The notes: a model not told the origin generated them from the sequence alone. A stretch of 64,000 bases of DNA from Clostridium frigoris (GCF_018861865.1 NZ_JAHLDV010000003.1:97978-161977); one strand, 5' to 3'. Positions 8,433 to 16,983 are shown, numbered from the stretch's first letter. Translations and numbers: made by a program.

Positions 8433-8495
8433 TATTTTCAATTTTTGGCATGAAGATTATTAGTAAATATTATTTGAAATGATTAGAACACAAAT

Positions 8496-8538
8496 ATACC
8501 TAATACAATATAAGATATTCCTATGTTGTATTAGGTAT
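8496..8538 (+). terminator. Hairpin after ytaF
   Basis: 13-bp perfect arms, ATACCTAATACAA at 8496-8508 and its complement at 8526-8538, separated by 17 bases. It lacks a strong T-run, so it may end the ytaF mRNA inefficiently or stabilise its 3' end. Confidence 0.5.
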
Positions 8539-8679
8539 AAATTAGATTGTTGAATCTATTATATATATTTACAAATTTAATTTTATTATAAATAAGTAAT
8601 AAAAAATATGGATAATTCCTATTATTAAGAGTAAAATTAAAATCATAAACATTTATTGTTAAATAAGGGAGGAATATTT

Positions 8680-9138
8680 TTGGATATAAATCAAATATCA
8701 CAATTATCACAGATCATGGGTATTTCAGGCACACAATCATCTACAGGAGTTTCAGGAAGTGATACTAATACCTGTTTTGAAACTTTGCTTAAGCAAATAG
8801 TGGACAATTCACAAAAACAGACTTCAACTAATATTGGGACAAGTGTTCCTAGCATTGACGATAAAACTAGCAGACTAGATAGTTTATCACTACAATCACA
8901 AAAGGCTCAACAGCTTCAACAAATGATGCAGATTATGACAACTCAAAACGCAGACAGTAGTTCAAGTACAGGTACAAAACGAATTAACGATAGTTCAGAA
9001 AGTCTCTTTCCAAGTACAAATAATAAAAAAGACTTATCTCAATTAATACAAACTATAATGCAGCAACAAAATAATACAGGTAGTAGCAATAATAATGCGA
9101 ATTTAATAAATACTGTTCTAAGTAATAGTATTTTATAA
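8680..9138 (+). CDS. Low-complexity Q/S/N-rich protein of unknown function
   Basis: About 152 residues from a TTG start at 8680, chosen because AAGGGAGG lies 7 bases upstream; the frame is open slightly further back but without a ribosome site. The sequence is rich in Q, S, N and T, with the N-terminal segment MDINQISQLSQIMGI followed by a helix containing FETLLKQIV and a glutamine-rich helix around residues 75-90. The N terminus loosely resembles the linker part found before transglycosylase or flagellar domains in clostridia, but no catalytic domain follows. No signal peptide. Function unknown. Confidence 0.55.
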   Translation: MDINQISQLSQIMGISGTQSSTGVSGSDTNTCFETLLKQIVDNSQKQTSTNIGTSVPSIDDKTSRLDSLSLQSQKAQQLQQMMQIMTTQNADSSSSTGTKRINDSSESLFPSTNNKKDLSQLIQTIMQQQNNTGSSNNNANLINTVLSNSIL

Positions 9139-9161
9139 ATTAAAAATTTACATATTTTATT

Positions 9162-9202
9162 AGTAAAATAAAAGCACCCTTATGGGTACTTTTATTTTTA
9201 CT
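9162..9202. terminator. Bidirectional terminator
   Basis: Long imperfect stem: arms 9162-9179 and 9184-9202 (AAAAG-ACCC with GGGT-CTTTT core, loop TTAT), with A-run and T-run on its two sides. It serves the rightward gene ending at 9138 and the convergent leftward gene whose stop it overlaps. Confidence 0.8.
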
Positions 9203-9617
9203 TTATGCTTATTGCTTCTTCATTTAGTTCAAATAAGTCCTGTAAAATCCCATCGATAATATTTTCATCAATAAATGCTTTCAATTTCGGATTACGTTCT
9301 TCTGTATTAATATACTGAAGAAAATACCCACCTACTTTTTTTGCAATGCTTAATTTAATAGATATATTTTGCTCTATTCCCTCATTATTAAATAAACTAA
9401 ATGTAACGTTATTATCCGTATATTTTATTTTAACCTTTTTATAATACCTAATATCTATATATTCGTTTAAATCTGTTATTGCTCGAATATTCTTTATATT
9501 ATACTTATCCAAATTTTTATTAAAAACATCTACAAAGTTTTGCATTGCTTTGCTAATTATAGTTTTATCAATAGTCATATTCCTAAATTGCAAAACCAAT
9601 TCTTCCTTCCAATTCAT
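9198..9617 (-). CDS. Hypothetical protein, about 139 residues
   Basis: The start at 9617 is chosen because the run AAGGGGGGGTGATAAG lies directly before an ATG encoding MNWKEELVLQF. The open frame continues 44 codons further to 9749 and would add a hydrophobic segment, so a membrane-anchored form cannot be excluded. The body is mixed alpha/beta with charged helices and no cysteine; I recognise no family. It is leftward and convergent with the Q/S/N-rich gene. Confidence 0.55.
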   Translation of the reverse strand: MNWKEELVLQFRNMTIDKTIISKAMQNFVDVFNKNLDKYNIKNIRAITDLNEYIDIRYYKKVKIKYTDNNVTFSLFNNEGIEQNISIKLSIAKKVGGYFLQYINTEERNPKLKAFIDENIIDGILQDLFELNEEAISIK

Positions 9618-9769
9618 CTTATCACCCCCCCTTACCAAACATATACCTACTAGATTTGAATAATTTAAAATGTATATAAACATGTACAATATATATCCTC
9701 CTATTAAACTATTCATAAGAAATAAAAAAGATACTGTATTTGTGTTCATTTTACTATATTTTCATAATG

Positions 9770-9819
9770 AATATACCCTACAGCTTAGACATTTCCTTGT
9801 CTACCCTATAGGGTATATT
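9770..9819. repeat. Inverted repeat with inner hairpin
   Basis: Outer arms AATATACCCTA (9770-9780) and TAGGGTATATT (9809-9819) are perfect, and an inner GACA...TGTC-like pairing lies between them. It sits in the gap between two leftward genes. A T-run follows on the + side only, so it is oriented as a rightward terminator although no rightward gene precedes it; a regulatory structure is possible. Confidence 0.5.
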
Positions 9820-9854
9820 TTTAATCTTCATTATCTATTAATGGCCTAACAATT

Positions 9855-10205
9855 TCACTCACATGGATATATATAATTAGCTGCAGTACGAACTTCTATT
9901 TCATCTGGATCGCTTAAATCGTCATCTGGAAGTACAAATACTAATTTTCGTTCAATTGTACCACACTCGTTGCTACTACATTCATTTCTACATACTATAG
10001 TAATAAATCCTCTAAAAGCAAGTATTCTATGGAACTTATCATATATAATACATGCAATAGCAACTTTTTTATCAAAACATACGTTATTTACTTGTATTCT
10101 TACAGTTAATAGTCTAGCACCATGCTTTTCCATATCTACTGGATCCGCATTAATAACATTACATAAATCACATGAGCATTTATTGCACTTATCATTTTTA
10201 CCCAT
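9855..10205 (-). CDS. Conserved clostridial cysteine-rich protein of unknown function
   Basis: 116 residues with ten cysteines: a CNKCSCDLC cluster at the N terminus, CFDKKVAIACIIYD in the middle, CRNECSSNEC, and a C-terminal YPCE. The pattern of beta strands (LLTVRIQVNNVC, VAIACIIYD, ERKLVFVLPDDD, EVRTAANYIYPC) recalls a group of small clostridial proteins with an immunoglobulin-like beta fold that are often spore- or surface-associated. That association is from memory of similar sequences, not a search. The start has an AGGAG-like site (AAAAGGAG). It is monocistronic and leftward. Confidence 0.6.
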   Translation of the reverse strand: MGKNDKCNKCSCDLCNVINADPVDMEKHGARLLTVRIQVNNVCFDKKVAIACIIYDKFHRILAFRGFITIVCRNECSSNECGTIERKLVFVLPDDDLSDPDEIEVRTAANYIYPCE

Positions 10206-10435
10206 TTAATAAAACTCCTTTTCATATAAAATTTTACACATATCGCTTCAATATTTTTTCAATATAACCTTTTACATTGATATATGTTCTCCTAAATCAG
10301 ATTAATATCCTAAAATACCTAATTTATATCGAGAATTAGTTTAATTAATGGGTTTATATATAATTTTGATAATGTATACTCTACGCTATAATGTATTCGG
10401 TAGTAAATATTTCTGTGAATTAAATCAAAGATAAA

Positions 10436-10461
10436 GAGCCCAAAGGAGTTCCTCTGCGCTC
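10436..10461 (-). terminator. Leftward terminator
   Basis: On the - strand the arms GAGC-CAGAGGA and TCCTTTG-GCTC pair around a 2-base loop with one mismatch, followed by TTTATCTTTG. It lies directly after the stop of the small zinc-ribbon gene. Confidence 0.7.
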
Positions 10462-10462
10462 A

Positions 10463-10615
10463 TTAACTATTTTTAAAATTAATAATTACTACTTCACTAC
10501 ACTTTTTACATACTAATACAGCACTTCCATCGTTACAGTTTTTAAATTCAAATTCTGTAATGGGTTTATCTGTTTTTAAGTCTTCAATATTTCCACATTT
10601 GCACATTAACTTCAT
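10463..10615 (-). CDS. Small zinc-ribbon-like protein (50 residues)
   Basis: A 50-codon frame starts at an ATG preceded by GGAGG 7 bases upstream and ends just before a terminator. It begins MKLMCKCGNIED and contains a second pair VCKKCSE, so the four cysteines form a CxC...CxxC knuckle able to hold one zinc ion; a further Cys lies in KNCNDG. Such tiny zinc ribbons are common in clostridia and usually have no assigned role. It is leftward, upstream of the cysteine-rich gene, and has its own terminator. Confidence 0.6.
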   Translation of the reverse strand: MKLMCKCGNIEDLKTDKPITEFEFKNCNDGSAVLVCKKCSEVVIINFKNS

Positions 10616-10776
10616 TCTAAATCCTCCATTCACTCAAACATCCTTAAATTATTGTACATCAAATCTTACAAAATATCCACTAACGAATAGTTAATGCATT
10701 CCTAATTTTTTGATTTTAAGTATCAATTTAAATAAAGCAACATATTATATAATGACAAAAGTCAAGGAGTGATGTT

Positions 10777-10977
10777 ATGTCAATGCATGAAAATAGACAA
10801 CCTTATACTGATTGTTGTAGAGATTATTATGGTAAATGTGATTGTTGCGATCCATGGAGTGATCCTTGGAGTGATCCTTGGAGTGAACCTTGGAGTGAAC
10901 CTTGGAATAACTTATGGTGTGATGATAATTGTTATAAAAAAGAACATTCCAATAACTGTTGCTATAAAGAAAACTAA
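10777..10977 (+). CDS. Small Cys/Trp-rich protein with a tandem PWS repeat
   Basis: 66 residues from an ATG preceded by CAAGGAGTGATG. After CCRDYYGKCDCC the protein carries five consecutive 4-residue units of the type DPWS or EPWS, encoded by a 12-base tandem repeat at about 10848-10907, then a second cysteine-rich part ending CCYKEN. Seven or eight cysteines and five or six tryptophans in 66 residues are exceptional. A signal peptide is absent. Coat-like cross-linked proteins or metal binding are possible roles, but nothing identifies one. Another frame over the same bases is open too, but only this one has the ribosome site at correct spacing and the periodic protein pattern. Confidence 0.6.
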   Translation: MSMHENRQPYTDCCRDYYGKCDCCDPWSDPWSDPWSEPWSEPWNNLWCDDNCYKKEHSNNCCYKEN

Positions 10978-10981
10978 TATA

Positions 10982-11016
10982 ATAGCGGAGTTGATATTTA
11001 AGTGCAACTCTGCTAT
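10982..11016 (+). terminator. Rho-independent terminator
   Basis: Stem ATAGCGGAGTTG (10982-10993) with CAACTCTGCTAT (11005-11016), one G-U pair, directly after the PWS-repeat gene. No long T-run follows, so the strength is uncertain. Confidence 0.65.
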
Positions 11017-11135
11017 ATTAACATAACATTATTATTCAACTCACAAATGATTATATAATAAATATGTCTTTTTAAGAACTATGATAAAGATTGTTTTAGA
11101 TGTTGATAATCCTTTTATACACCTTAAACAAAAAA

Positions 11136-11161
11136 GATTTGGCCTAAGCTAAACCAAATTT
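11136..11161 (-). terminator. Leftward terminator
   Basis: On the - strand AAATTTGG pairs with CCAAATCT around an 11-base loop that itself can pair, followed by TTTTTTG. It is placed directly after the stop of the leftward gene at 11170. Confidence 0.75.
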
Positions 11162-11169
11162 AATATGAA

Positions 11170-11586
11170 TTATTCTTTATATTTTTCAATGTATTCTAAA
11201 AGTGCCATACTAACTAAATCCATACTTTTACAATCCTTATGTTTTTCTGTAAAATCTTTAAACTTATCCCAAACATATGAATATACTCTAATAGTATTGG
11301 TAGTCTTAAATTCTTCATCAAGCATATCTTCATCAATTTTTAATTCTTGTGACTTTGATGTATCAATTATAATTTTATAATCAGTTTTTTGCTTTTCTAT
11401 TTCAGTCTTATCTGCTACTTTTTTCTGTTCTTTTATAAAATCATAAGCTGAATCAATTGCTTCCTCTATGCTATCAGAATTAAAGCTCATACTTGGAATT
11501 GCATCATCTAATGTTAAACAAAACTTAGAACTTGATTGGATTTTCACCTTAAATCCAGCATCTATTAATTTCTCAAGTTTATTCAT
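11170..11586 (-). CDS. Hypothetical protein with ribbon-helix-helix-like C terminus
   Basis: 138 residues. The N-terminal part is short alpha/beta (FKVKIQSSSKFCLTLDD), the middle (about residues 50-90) is charged and helical, and the last 45 residues read NTIRVYSYVWDKFKDF followed by a helix ending SMALLEYIEKYK. A beta strand followed by two helices in this order fits the ribbon-helix-helix DNA-binding fold used by small repressors and antitoxins. I see no toxin gene next to it. The family assignment is by pattern only. The ribosome site before the ATG is AAGGGTG-like. Confidence 0.55.
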   Translation of the reverse strand: MNKLEKLIDAGFKVKIQSSSKFCLTLDDAIPSMSFNSDSIEEAIDSAYDFIKEQKKVADKTEIEKQKTDYKIIIDTSKSQELKIDEDMLDEEFKTTNTIRVYSYVWDKFKDFTEKHKDCKSMDLVSMALLEYIEKYKE

Positions 11587-11735
11587 TCTTTACACACCCT
11601 TACTTTTATATTTGGTTAAAATATTTTTTTATAATCATAGTACATTTTTAATCAATTTATGTTACTTATAAATTTAGTATGCCATTTTTTAATGTATATT
11701 ATTCTAATATTTAAATGTATCATTTATTAACACAA

Positions 11736-11780
11736 AAACACCCTAGTATATTGATTAATTATCAATACAACAGGGTGTTT
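11736..11780 (-). terminator. Terminator of yebC
   Basis: Outer arms AAACACCCT / AGGGTGTTT (11736-11744 and 11772-11780) with an inner GTAT-TTGAT / ATCAA-TAC pairing. On the - strand the stem is followed by TTTG, giving a leftward terminator about 90 bases after the yebC stop. Confidence 0.75.
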
Positions 11781-11868
11781 AGCTTATAAATTCGTAACTT
11801 AAAACAGTACCTATACAATCATTGTCATTTGGATTTTTTTGAAAACGCTTACTCCCAATATGAGCACA

Positions 11869-12609
11869 TTAACCCTCAAATTCCTCTGGATACTCTGCAT
11901 TGTGATACACATCTTGAACATCTTCGTTGTCCTCAAGTGTATCTATTAAATCCTGAACCTTAACTGCGCCCTCCATGCTAACAGGAGTCATGTTATCTGG
12001 GATCATTGTAATCTCAGCTGACGCAAATTCAAAACCTGCTTTTTCTAACTCTTCTCTTACCTGTCCAAATGTTTCAGCAGTAGTTATAATTTCAAACATT
12101 TCTTCATCTGCATTAAAATCTTCGGCCCCAGCTTCAAGAGCTATCATCATAATTTCATCCTCATCCATAGCTTCAGTTCTCTCTATGATAATTTGACCTT
12201 TTTTAGCAAACATCCAACTTACACATCCAGCTGCTCCCATATTTCCATGATGTCTATCAAAAGCATGCCTTACAGTCGCAACGCTTCTATTTTTTTTGTC
12301 TGTTAGCGTTACAACTACTACAGCAACTCCTTCTGCTCCATATCCTTCATAAACTATTTCTTCATAATTTACACCTTCGAGTTCCCCAGCACCTTTTTTA
12401 ATTGCTCTAGTTATTGTGTCGAGCGGCATATTATTAGACTTAGCCTTTGCAACTACATCTCTAAGATGAGCATTAATTTCTAACTTAGACCCACCATTTT
12501 TAGCTGCCATTATTATTTCTTTACCTAATTTCGTAAATACTTTACCTCTTATAACATCAATTTTACCTTTTTTTTGTTGAATATTATGCCATTTTGAATG
12601 TCCTGACAT
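11869..12609 (-). CDS. yebC: YebC/PmpR family transcription/translation factor
   Basis: 246 residues, full length for the family. The N terminus MSGHSKWHNIQQKKG is the family signature, and AAKNGG and LRDVVAKAKSNNMP follow as expected. Members bind DNA in some species and have been linked to relief of ribosome stalling at proline-rich stretches in others; which applies here is not visible. An AGGGGGGGA-like ribosome site precedes the ATG. It is monocistronic with its own terminator. Confidence 0.96.
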   Translation of the reverse strand: MSGHSKWHNIQQKKGKIDVIRGKVFTKLGKEIIMAAKNGGSKLEINAHLRDVVAKAKSNNMPLDTITRAIKKGAGELEGVNYEEIVYEGYGAEGVAVVVVTLTDKKNRSVATVRHAFDRHHGNMGAAGCVSWMFAKKGQIIIERTEAMDEDEIMMIALEAGAEDFNADEEMFEIITTAETFGQVREELEKAGFEFASAEITMIPDNMTPVSMEGAVKVQDLIDTLEDNEDVQDVYHNAEYPEEFEG

Positions 12610-12760
12610 TTGAAATCCCCCCCAACTGACTATTTTAATGTGGAATATTTCTAACCGTTCTAATAAATAGCAATAACTCTATGAATTAGTTATAAGTACC
12701 TTACTTTCATATTATATCATAGAAATAAAGCACTTTTCAAATAAATAAGAAATGTATATT

Positions 12761-13444
12761 TTACTTATCTTTGTCATTTGAAAGTGCAGAATTTATGATT
12801 TCGCTATCATATAGTCTATGTTCTAGCTTAAAGTACATTTTTCCCTTATCTTCTTCAAACAAAGCCTTTCCTGAACTAACCTCGGTTAGTTGCGACTTTA
12901 ATTTTTCTAATTTATCATACTGACAGAGTATTTTGATTTTTACAATGTCTGTATACTCTACATGTTCTATATAAAAGTTGTCTTTAGCACAAACATGTTG
13001 CAATTTTCCTAGTAAATCATATTCAATTGTTATTTCGAGTGCAACACCTTTAACTTTTTCCACTACCCCGCCCTCTTTAATAGCTAAGGATGTACCTTTA
13101 GAATATGCTCTTGCAAGCCCTCCAGTTCCTAGTAGAATTCCTCCAAAATATCTGGTTACTACAACTACTACATCAGTTATATCACTTTTCTTTAAGACTT
13201 CAAGCATAGGAATTCCTCCAGTGCCTTGAGGTTCTCCATCATCACTATACCGTTGTATTTGTTTTTTTTCACCAATTATATATGCATAAACATTGTGCCT
13301 TGCTTGTTTGTGCTTATTTTTGATTTTTTGAATAAATTCCTTAGCTTCATCTTCATTTTCAACCCTTTTTCCATGACCAATAAATATTGATTTTTTCTCC
13401 TTAAATTCAGCAATTGATTCGTCTTTTATAGTAAAATAGCTCAT
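12761..13444 (-). CDS. yigZ: YigZ/IMPACT family protein
   Basis: 227 residues. The N-terminal domain carries the UPF0029/IMPACT signature region RHNVYAYIIG, YSDDGEPQGTGG and YFGGILLGTGGLARAYS; the C-terminal part is the ferredoxin-like YigZ domain. Eukaryotic IMPACT regulates translation through GCN1; the bacterial role is unclear. An AGGTGG site lies upstream of the ATG. It is leftward, ahead of yebC with a gap of about 150 bases, so separate promoters are likely. Confidence 0.93.
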   Translation of the reverse strand: MSYFTIKDESIAEFKEKKSIFIGHGKRVENEDEAKEFIQKIKNKHKQARHNVYAYIIGEKKQIQRYSDDGEPQGTGGIPMLEVLKKSDITDVVVVVTRYFGGILLGTGGLARAYSKGTSLAIKEGGVVEKVKGVALEITIEYDLLGKLQHVCAKDNFYIEHVEYTDIVKIKILCQYDKLEKLKSQLTEVSSGKALFEEDKGKMYFKLEHRLYDSEIINSALSNDKDK

Positions 13445-13482
13445 TTCAATTATCCCACCTATGATTTACTGTTACTCTATCT

Positions 13483-14154
13483 TTATATCTCTATTTGCCC
13501 CATCAGCAATAAAAAACTCTGCGCAGAATTAATTATGTATTGTTTGTCTGTGTTTTCATATATATACATTATTTTCACAATAGCTTTTTCACTCTTTATT
13601 TTACCCAGCGACTTTATTGCATAACTTATAACTTGTGGATTTTCATCCTCGAGTGCTCTAAGTAATGCTCCTTCAGCTCTTAAGTCGCCTAACTTCCCCA
13701 TAGCTGAGACTGCCATTCGTCGTACATTTATAAATTTATGCACGGATGCTTTAATTAAGATATTTAAACAAGATATTTCATTTAATTCCCCTACAATCCA
13801 AACAGCAACCTCTTTGTCCCTCGGATGCATCTCCACATAATTTGTTTTGATTAACTCAATTAATTCGTTTTTATTATCCTCACCTATTGAATTTAAAAAA
13901 TAGATTTTATCGTCTTTTCCGGCTTTAGCAATAATCTTAAAAAGTTCATCAGCATCATTGCTATGCACTAAAAACCTATATTTTATTTTACCATCTATAA
14001 TATGTTTTTGTACAATAGCATTGTCCAAATTTCTAATTTTACATATGGCTTCCATCGTTTTTCCCTCTAAAAACAAAAAGTAGGATATCTCCTCATTAGA
14101 ATATTTACTAATGGATAACCAGTCAATTTCAACTAATCCCTTTTTCAAAAACAT
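13483..14154 (-). CDS. HEAT-repeat protein
   Basis: 223 residues. Residues about 110-215 contain repeated helical pairs such as VRRMAVSAMGKLGDLRAEGALLRALEDENPQ-type units (split here: VRRMAVSAMGKLGD, then RAEGALLRALEDENP) and VISYAIKSLGKIKSEKAI, which are typical HEAT/PBS-lyase-like repeats used for protein binding. The N-terminal 100 residues are not recognised. AAGGAG lies only 2 bases before the ATG at 14154 but 8 bases before a TTG at 14148, so the true start may be the TTG. It is 20 bases downstream of the MocR-type gene and probably co-transcribed with it. Confidence 0.8.
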   Translation of the reverse strand: MFLKKGLVEIDWLSISKYSNEEISYFLFLEGKTMEAICKIRNLDNAIVQKHIIDGKIKYRFLVHSNDADELFKIIAKAGKDDKIYFLNSIGEDNKNELIELIKTNYVEMHPRDKEVAVWIVGELNEISCLNILIKASVHKFINVRRMAVSAMGKLGDLRAEGALLRALEDENPQVISYAIKSLGKIKSEKAIVKIMYIYENTDKQYIINSAQSFLLLMGQIEI

Positions 14155-14174
14155 CGCTCCTTACCTTATAGTTA

Positions 14175-15578
14175 TTATTTACATAATATCTCTGATATAA
14201 TTTTAATTCCCTCTTCTATTTCAGGCTTTTTTATTTCCGAAAAACTCAACCTAAAATAATTATTTCCTTCTTTAGCATTTTTATAAAATAATACCCCTGG
14301 TGTAATTAAAACCTTCTTATTCATACATTTATAAAACAATTCCATTGAATTAACCTTTAACTCAGTAGCTATTTTAAAGTAAAAATGAATTCCTCCTCCA
14401 GGAGTATAATAACTAGCCTTAGCACCCAAATATTTTTCTATGCATTGCAACATAAAATTATATTTTTCCTTATATGCCATATTTAGACGGCTTATATTTT
14501 CTTTCCAGAGATCTTTATTTATATATAAATCTAAAGCACGTTGCATAAGACTAGATGTTGATATGTCTGTATTAATTTTTGAGTTTTGAATATACTCCTT
14601 ACATTTTTGTGGTGATATCATATATCCAAGCCTTATTCCCGGCAGAAATATTTTTGAAAAACTCTTTATGTAAATAACTTTATCATTTACGTCTAAGGTC
14701 TTAAAACTACTATATTGCTTATTATCATATATTAGCTCAGATAAATAATCATCTTCCACTATATAAAAATCATACATTTCTGCTAGTTCTAATATTTTTA
14801 CCTTTTTCTCCAAACTATAGGTGGCTCCTGTTGGATTTTGAAAATAACTCATTGCATAAAAACACTTGATTTTATTCTTTTTTAATATTGCTTCAAATTG
14901 GAGTAAATCTACGCCATCTTCTAATATATCAACTTCAAATATATTAGCTCTTCTCCATTTAAAAACCGTTAATGCACCACCATATGTTGGTTTTTCTACA
15001 ATTACATTGTCATGAACATTGATTATAGATTTTGAAACTATATCAATTCCTTGTTGTGCACCTGAGAGTATCAATATATCTTCACTACTCACCTTATTAT
15101 TCCAAAAGAAAGTACTTATGCTATTTCTAAGTCCCTCATAACCAAGTGATTCCTTATAAGCAAAAGCCTCAGTACCATCTCTATCTAATACCTCATTTAA
15201 CACGTCTTTAAAAACCGTTACAGGGAAAAATTCACTGCTTGTTATTTCCCCTGTAAAATCTACATAATTTTTTAGATTTTGGCCAGATATTTTTTTTAGT
15301 GTATTAGAGTAGTCTTTTTTAAACTTAATATTTGTGTCTCTTCTTTTAGCATAAGTACCACTTCCCATCTTTTGATATGCATACCCCTCAGCTTCAAGTT
15401 TTTTATAGGCACTTACTATGGTAACTTCATTAACTTTCAATAACTTAGCTAGTTTCCTTATTGAGAGTAATTTTTCGCCATCATCAACATTGTTTTCATC
15501 AATTAGTTTTTTTATATGCTTTGATATTTCTAGATACTTAGGAATATCATTACTAAATTTGATTTCATATCTATACAT
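14175..15578 (-). CDS. MocR/PdxR-type regulator: GntR DNA-binding domain fused to PLP aminotransferase domain
   Basis: 467 residues. The start at 15578 (MYRYEIKFS) is chosen because AGGTGA lies 5 bases upstream. Residues 1-75 are a GntR winged helix (SIRKLAKLLKVNEVTIVSAYK, split as SIRKLAKLLKVNEV and TIVSAYKKLEAEG). The rest is a fold-type I aminotransferase domain, with the PLP-binding lysine in YIKSFSKIFLPGIR and the aspartate region YDFYIVEDDYLSE. Such proteins regulate vitamin B6, GABA or amino-acid genes by sensing PLP adducts. GabR is one member, so a link to the GABA genes 12 kb away is conceivable but not shown. The HEAT gene follows in the same direction. Confidence 0.9.
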   Translation of the reverse strand: MYRYEIKFSNDIPKYLEISKHIKKLIDENNVDDGEKLLSIRKLAKLLKVNEVTIVSAYKKLEAEGYAYQKMGSGTYAKRRDTNIKFKKDYSNTLKKISGQNLKNYVDFTGEITSSEFFPVTVFKDVLNEVLDRDGTEAFAYKESLGYEGLRNSISTFFWNNKVSSEDILILSGAQQGIDIVSKSIINVHDNVIVEKPTYGGALTVFKWRRANIFEVDILEDGVDLLQFEAILKKNKIKCFYAMSYFQNPTGATYSLEKKVKILELAEMYDFYIVEDDYLSELIYDNKQYSSFKTLDVNDKVIYIKSFSKIFLPGIRLGYMISPQKCKEYIQNSKINTDISTSSLMQRALDLYINKDLWKENISRLNMAYKEKYNFMLQCIEKYLGAKASYYTPGGGIHFYFKIATELKVNSMELFYKCMNKKVLITPGVLFYKNAKEGNNYFRLSFSEIKKPEIEEGIKIISEILCK

Positions 15579-15652
15579 ATTTTCACCTACTTTTTTCAAA
15601 GTGTTAAATCACATCTTGGGTCGCTGCAACAGCTTCGAAGAAGATGCATTGA

Positions 15653-15715
15653 CGACTTCAGAAGGAGATGTTACTCACACTTATAAAAGTGGGAGACTTT
15701 TCTTCTGAAATGTCG
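15653..15715. other. Structured intergenic element, possible mobile-element remnant
   Basis: CGAC-TTCAGAAG (15653-15664) pairs with CTTCTGAA-AT-GTCG (15702-15715) with a two-base bulge, and inside it CTC-CACTT pairs with AAGTG-GAG (about 15675-15696). The upstream stretch 15630-15640 contains a further GCTTCGAAG palindrome. The element is less AT-rich than its surroundings and ends exactly at the stop of the next gene. It resembles the end regions of IS200/IS605-type elements, but no transposase is present. Confidence 0.4.
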
Positions 15716-16612
15716 TTAAATAAAATACACATTTTGCTTAATTAATATATTGTCCTTATCTACCTTAAAATCTCTACTTTCCTTTTTAATAATATCTCTT
15801 TTCCATAGTTTATTAAGAACTTCTTCCATATCTATATCAAATTCCTTAAACAAATCATCCAACATAATTTCTTCGGCACTTACAAACTTATCTTGCTCTC
15901 TCATATAGTTCAAAAGCAAATTGCAATTGTCCTTAATACTTAAGTCTATACTCTGTTCTAAAAATGTCATTGTTTCTTGAATTGTCTCTTTTATGTGTGA
16001 TTTTTCAAAAAACAATTTATCAACGCATTGTTTAAACTCTTCATTTAAATTAAGGGCCATAGTCATAACGTCCTTGCTAATCATATATCCAGACGAATTA
16101 ACAAATAACTTTGAGTACTTTTCTATACATCTTGTAGAAGAACTGTAAGAAGTATAGATAGCATCACTCCATAAATATTTTTTACATACTCCCATTTCTT
16201 TTAACAATTCGCCTAAAAAACTCATGCCCCAACGTTCTCTATCAACATCTGGAAAAAGTCTACCGCCATCATACCTTACTGTTATATCCATATCTTTTGA
16301 AAATATTAACCTTGAGGACGAGAAAATTCTATGTAAATATCCGCCCTTTAAATTGTTAGAATAAACTTGAATAAATTTTTCCTTACCCATAAGTTTAACA
16401 TGAACTGAAATACCCTCCTCCTCAGAATATAAGTTCCTAATTTCATCATAATTTTTATCAACAATTACGATAAAATCAATATCTGATTCTTCCCATAAAT
16501 CACCTGTTACCATACTTCCAAAAACCATTACAGATAAAACAGATTTATCAATTTTCATTCTGTCAACCACACTATTAAAAGCCTTCTGATATTGCAAAAT
16601 AGTTTTTATCAT
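15716..16612 (-). CDS. Nucleotidyltransferase-domain protein
   Basis: 298 residues. The N-terminal domain shows the polymerase-beta-like nucleotidyltransferase signature: VMVFGSMVTGDLWEESDIDF, with the GS pair and the DxD metal-binding aspartates of SDIDF. The C-terminal part (about residues 120-298) is helical and resembles the region that follows the catalytic domain in aminoglycoside- or kanamycin-type nucleotidyltransferases. The substrate is unknown; antibiotic modification is one possibility but not supported by a specific motif. The ribosome site is AGGGGGGA-like before the ATG. Leftward, separate from its neighbours. Confidence 0.8.
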   Translation of the reverse strand: MIKTILQYQKAFNSVVDRMKIDKSVLSVMVFGSMVTGDLWEESDIDFIVIVDKNYDEIRNLYSEEEGISVHVKLMGKEKFIQVYSNNLKGGYLHRIFSSSRLIFSKDMDITVRYDGGRLFPDVDRERWGMSFLGELLKEMGVCKKYLWSDAIYTSYSSSTRCIEKYSKLFVNSSGYMISKDVMTMALNLNEEFKQCVDKLFFEKSHIKETIQETMTFLEQSIDLSIKDNCNLLLNYMREQDKFVSAEEIMLDDLFKEFDIDMEEVLNKLWKRDIIKKESRDFKVDKDNILIKQNVYFI

Positions 16613-16930
16613 TCTATCCCCCCTAATTTTTAATATAATTTATATTTTGTTAATAGCTTTAATATATTTTATGCCGCAATTCCTAAATTTATATTTTATT
16701 AATTATATTTTTATTATAAAGATTATAAGTACATCATTGATATATACAATAAATTATTGTGTTATTCCTTATCGTTAATTATAGCACTACATTTTTTAAA
16801 ATTACAAATATTCATTTTTGGATTATTATTAGCAGAACATATTTTATCAATTAAATTATATGAAATTTATCTTTACATTATCTTTAAAATCTTATATTGA
16901 AAACAGAAAATAAATATCTAGTTAAAAAAT
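16613..16930. other. Intergenic region, AT-rich, no gene seen
   Basis: About 320 very AT-rich bases that should contain the promoter of the nucleotidyltransferase gene. A short cysteine-containing frame on the - strand (around 16770-16860) has no ribosome site, so I do not call it. Confidence 0.4.
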
Positions 16931-16970
16931 AAAGAGAAACAAGTTTAATTTTAATTAAACCATTCTCTTT
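16931..16970 (-). terminator. Leftward terminator
   Basis: Outer arms AAAGAGAA / TTCTCTTT with inner TTTAATT / AATTAAA. On the - strand it is followed by ATTTTTT and lies 14 bases after the stop of the gene at 16984. Confidence 0.8.
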
Positions 16971-16983
16971 ATTCTCATAAAAA

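Noticed and set aside
8445..8465. TTTTGGCATGAAGATT resembling a sigma-54 -24 box
   Set aside because: The -12 TTGC element is missing at the required spacing, and no gene is suitably placed.
10769..11026. Overlapping frame over the PWS-repeat gene
   Set aside because: It reads the same 12-bp repeat in another phase, has no well-placed ribosome site, and runs through the terminator.
16770..16860. Short cysteine-containing leftward frame
   Set aside because: No ribosome site at usable spacing and no terminator of its own.
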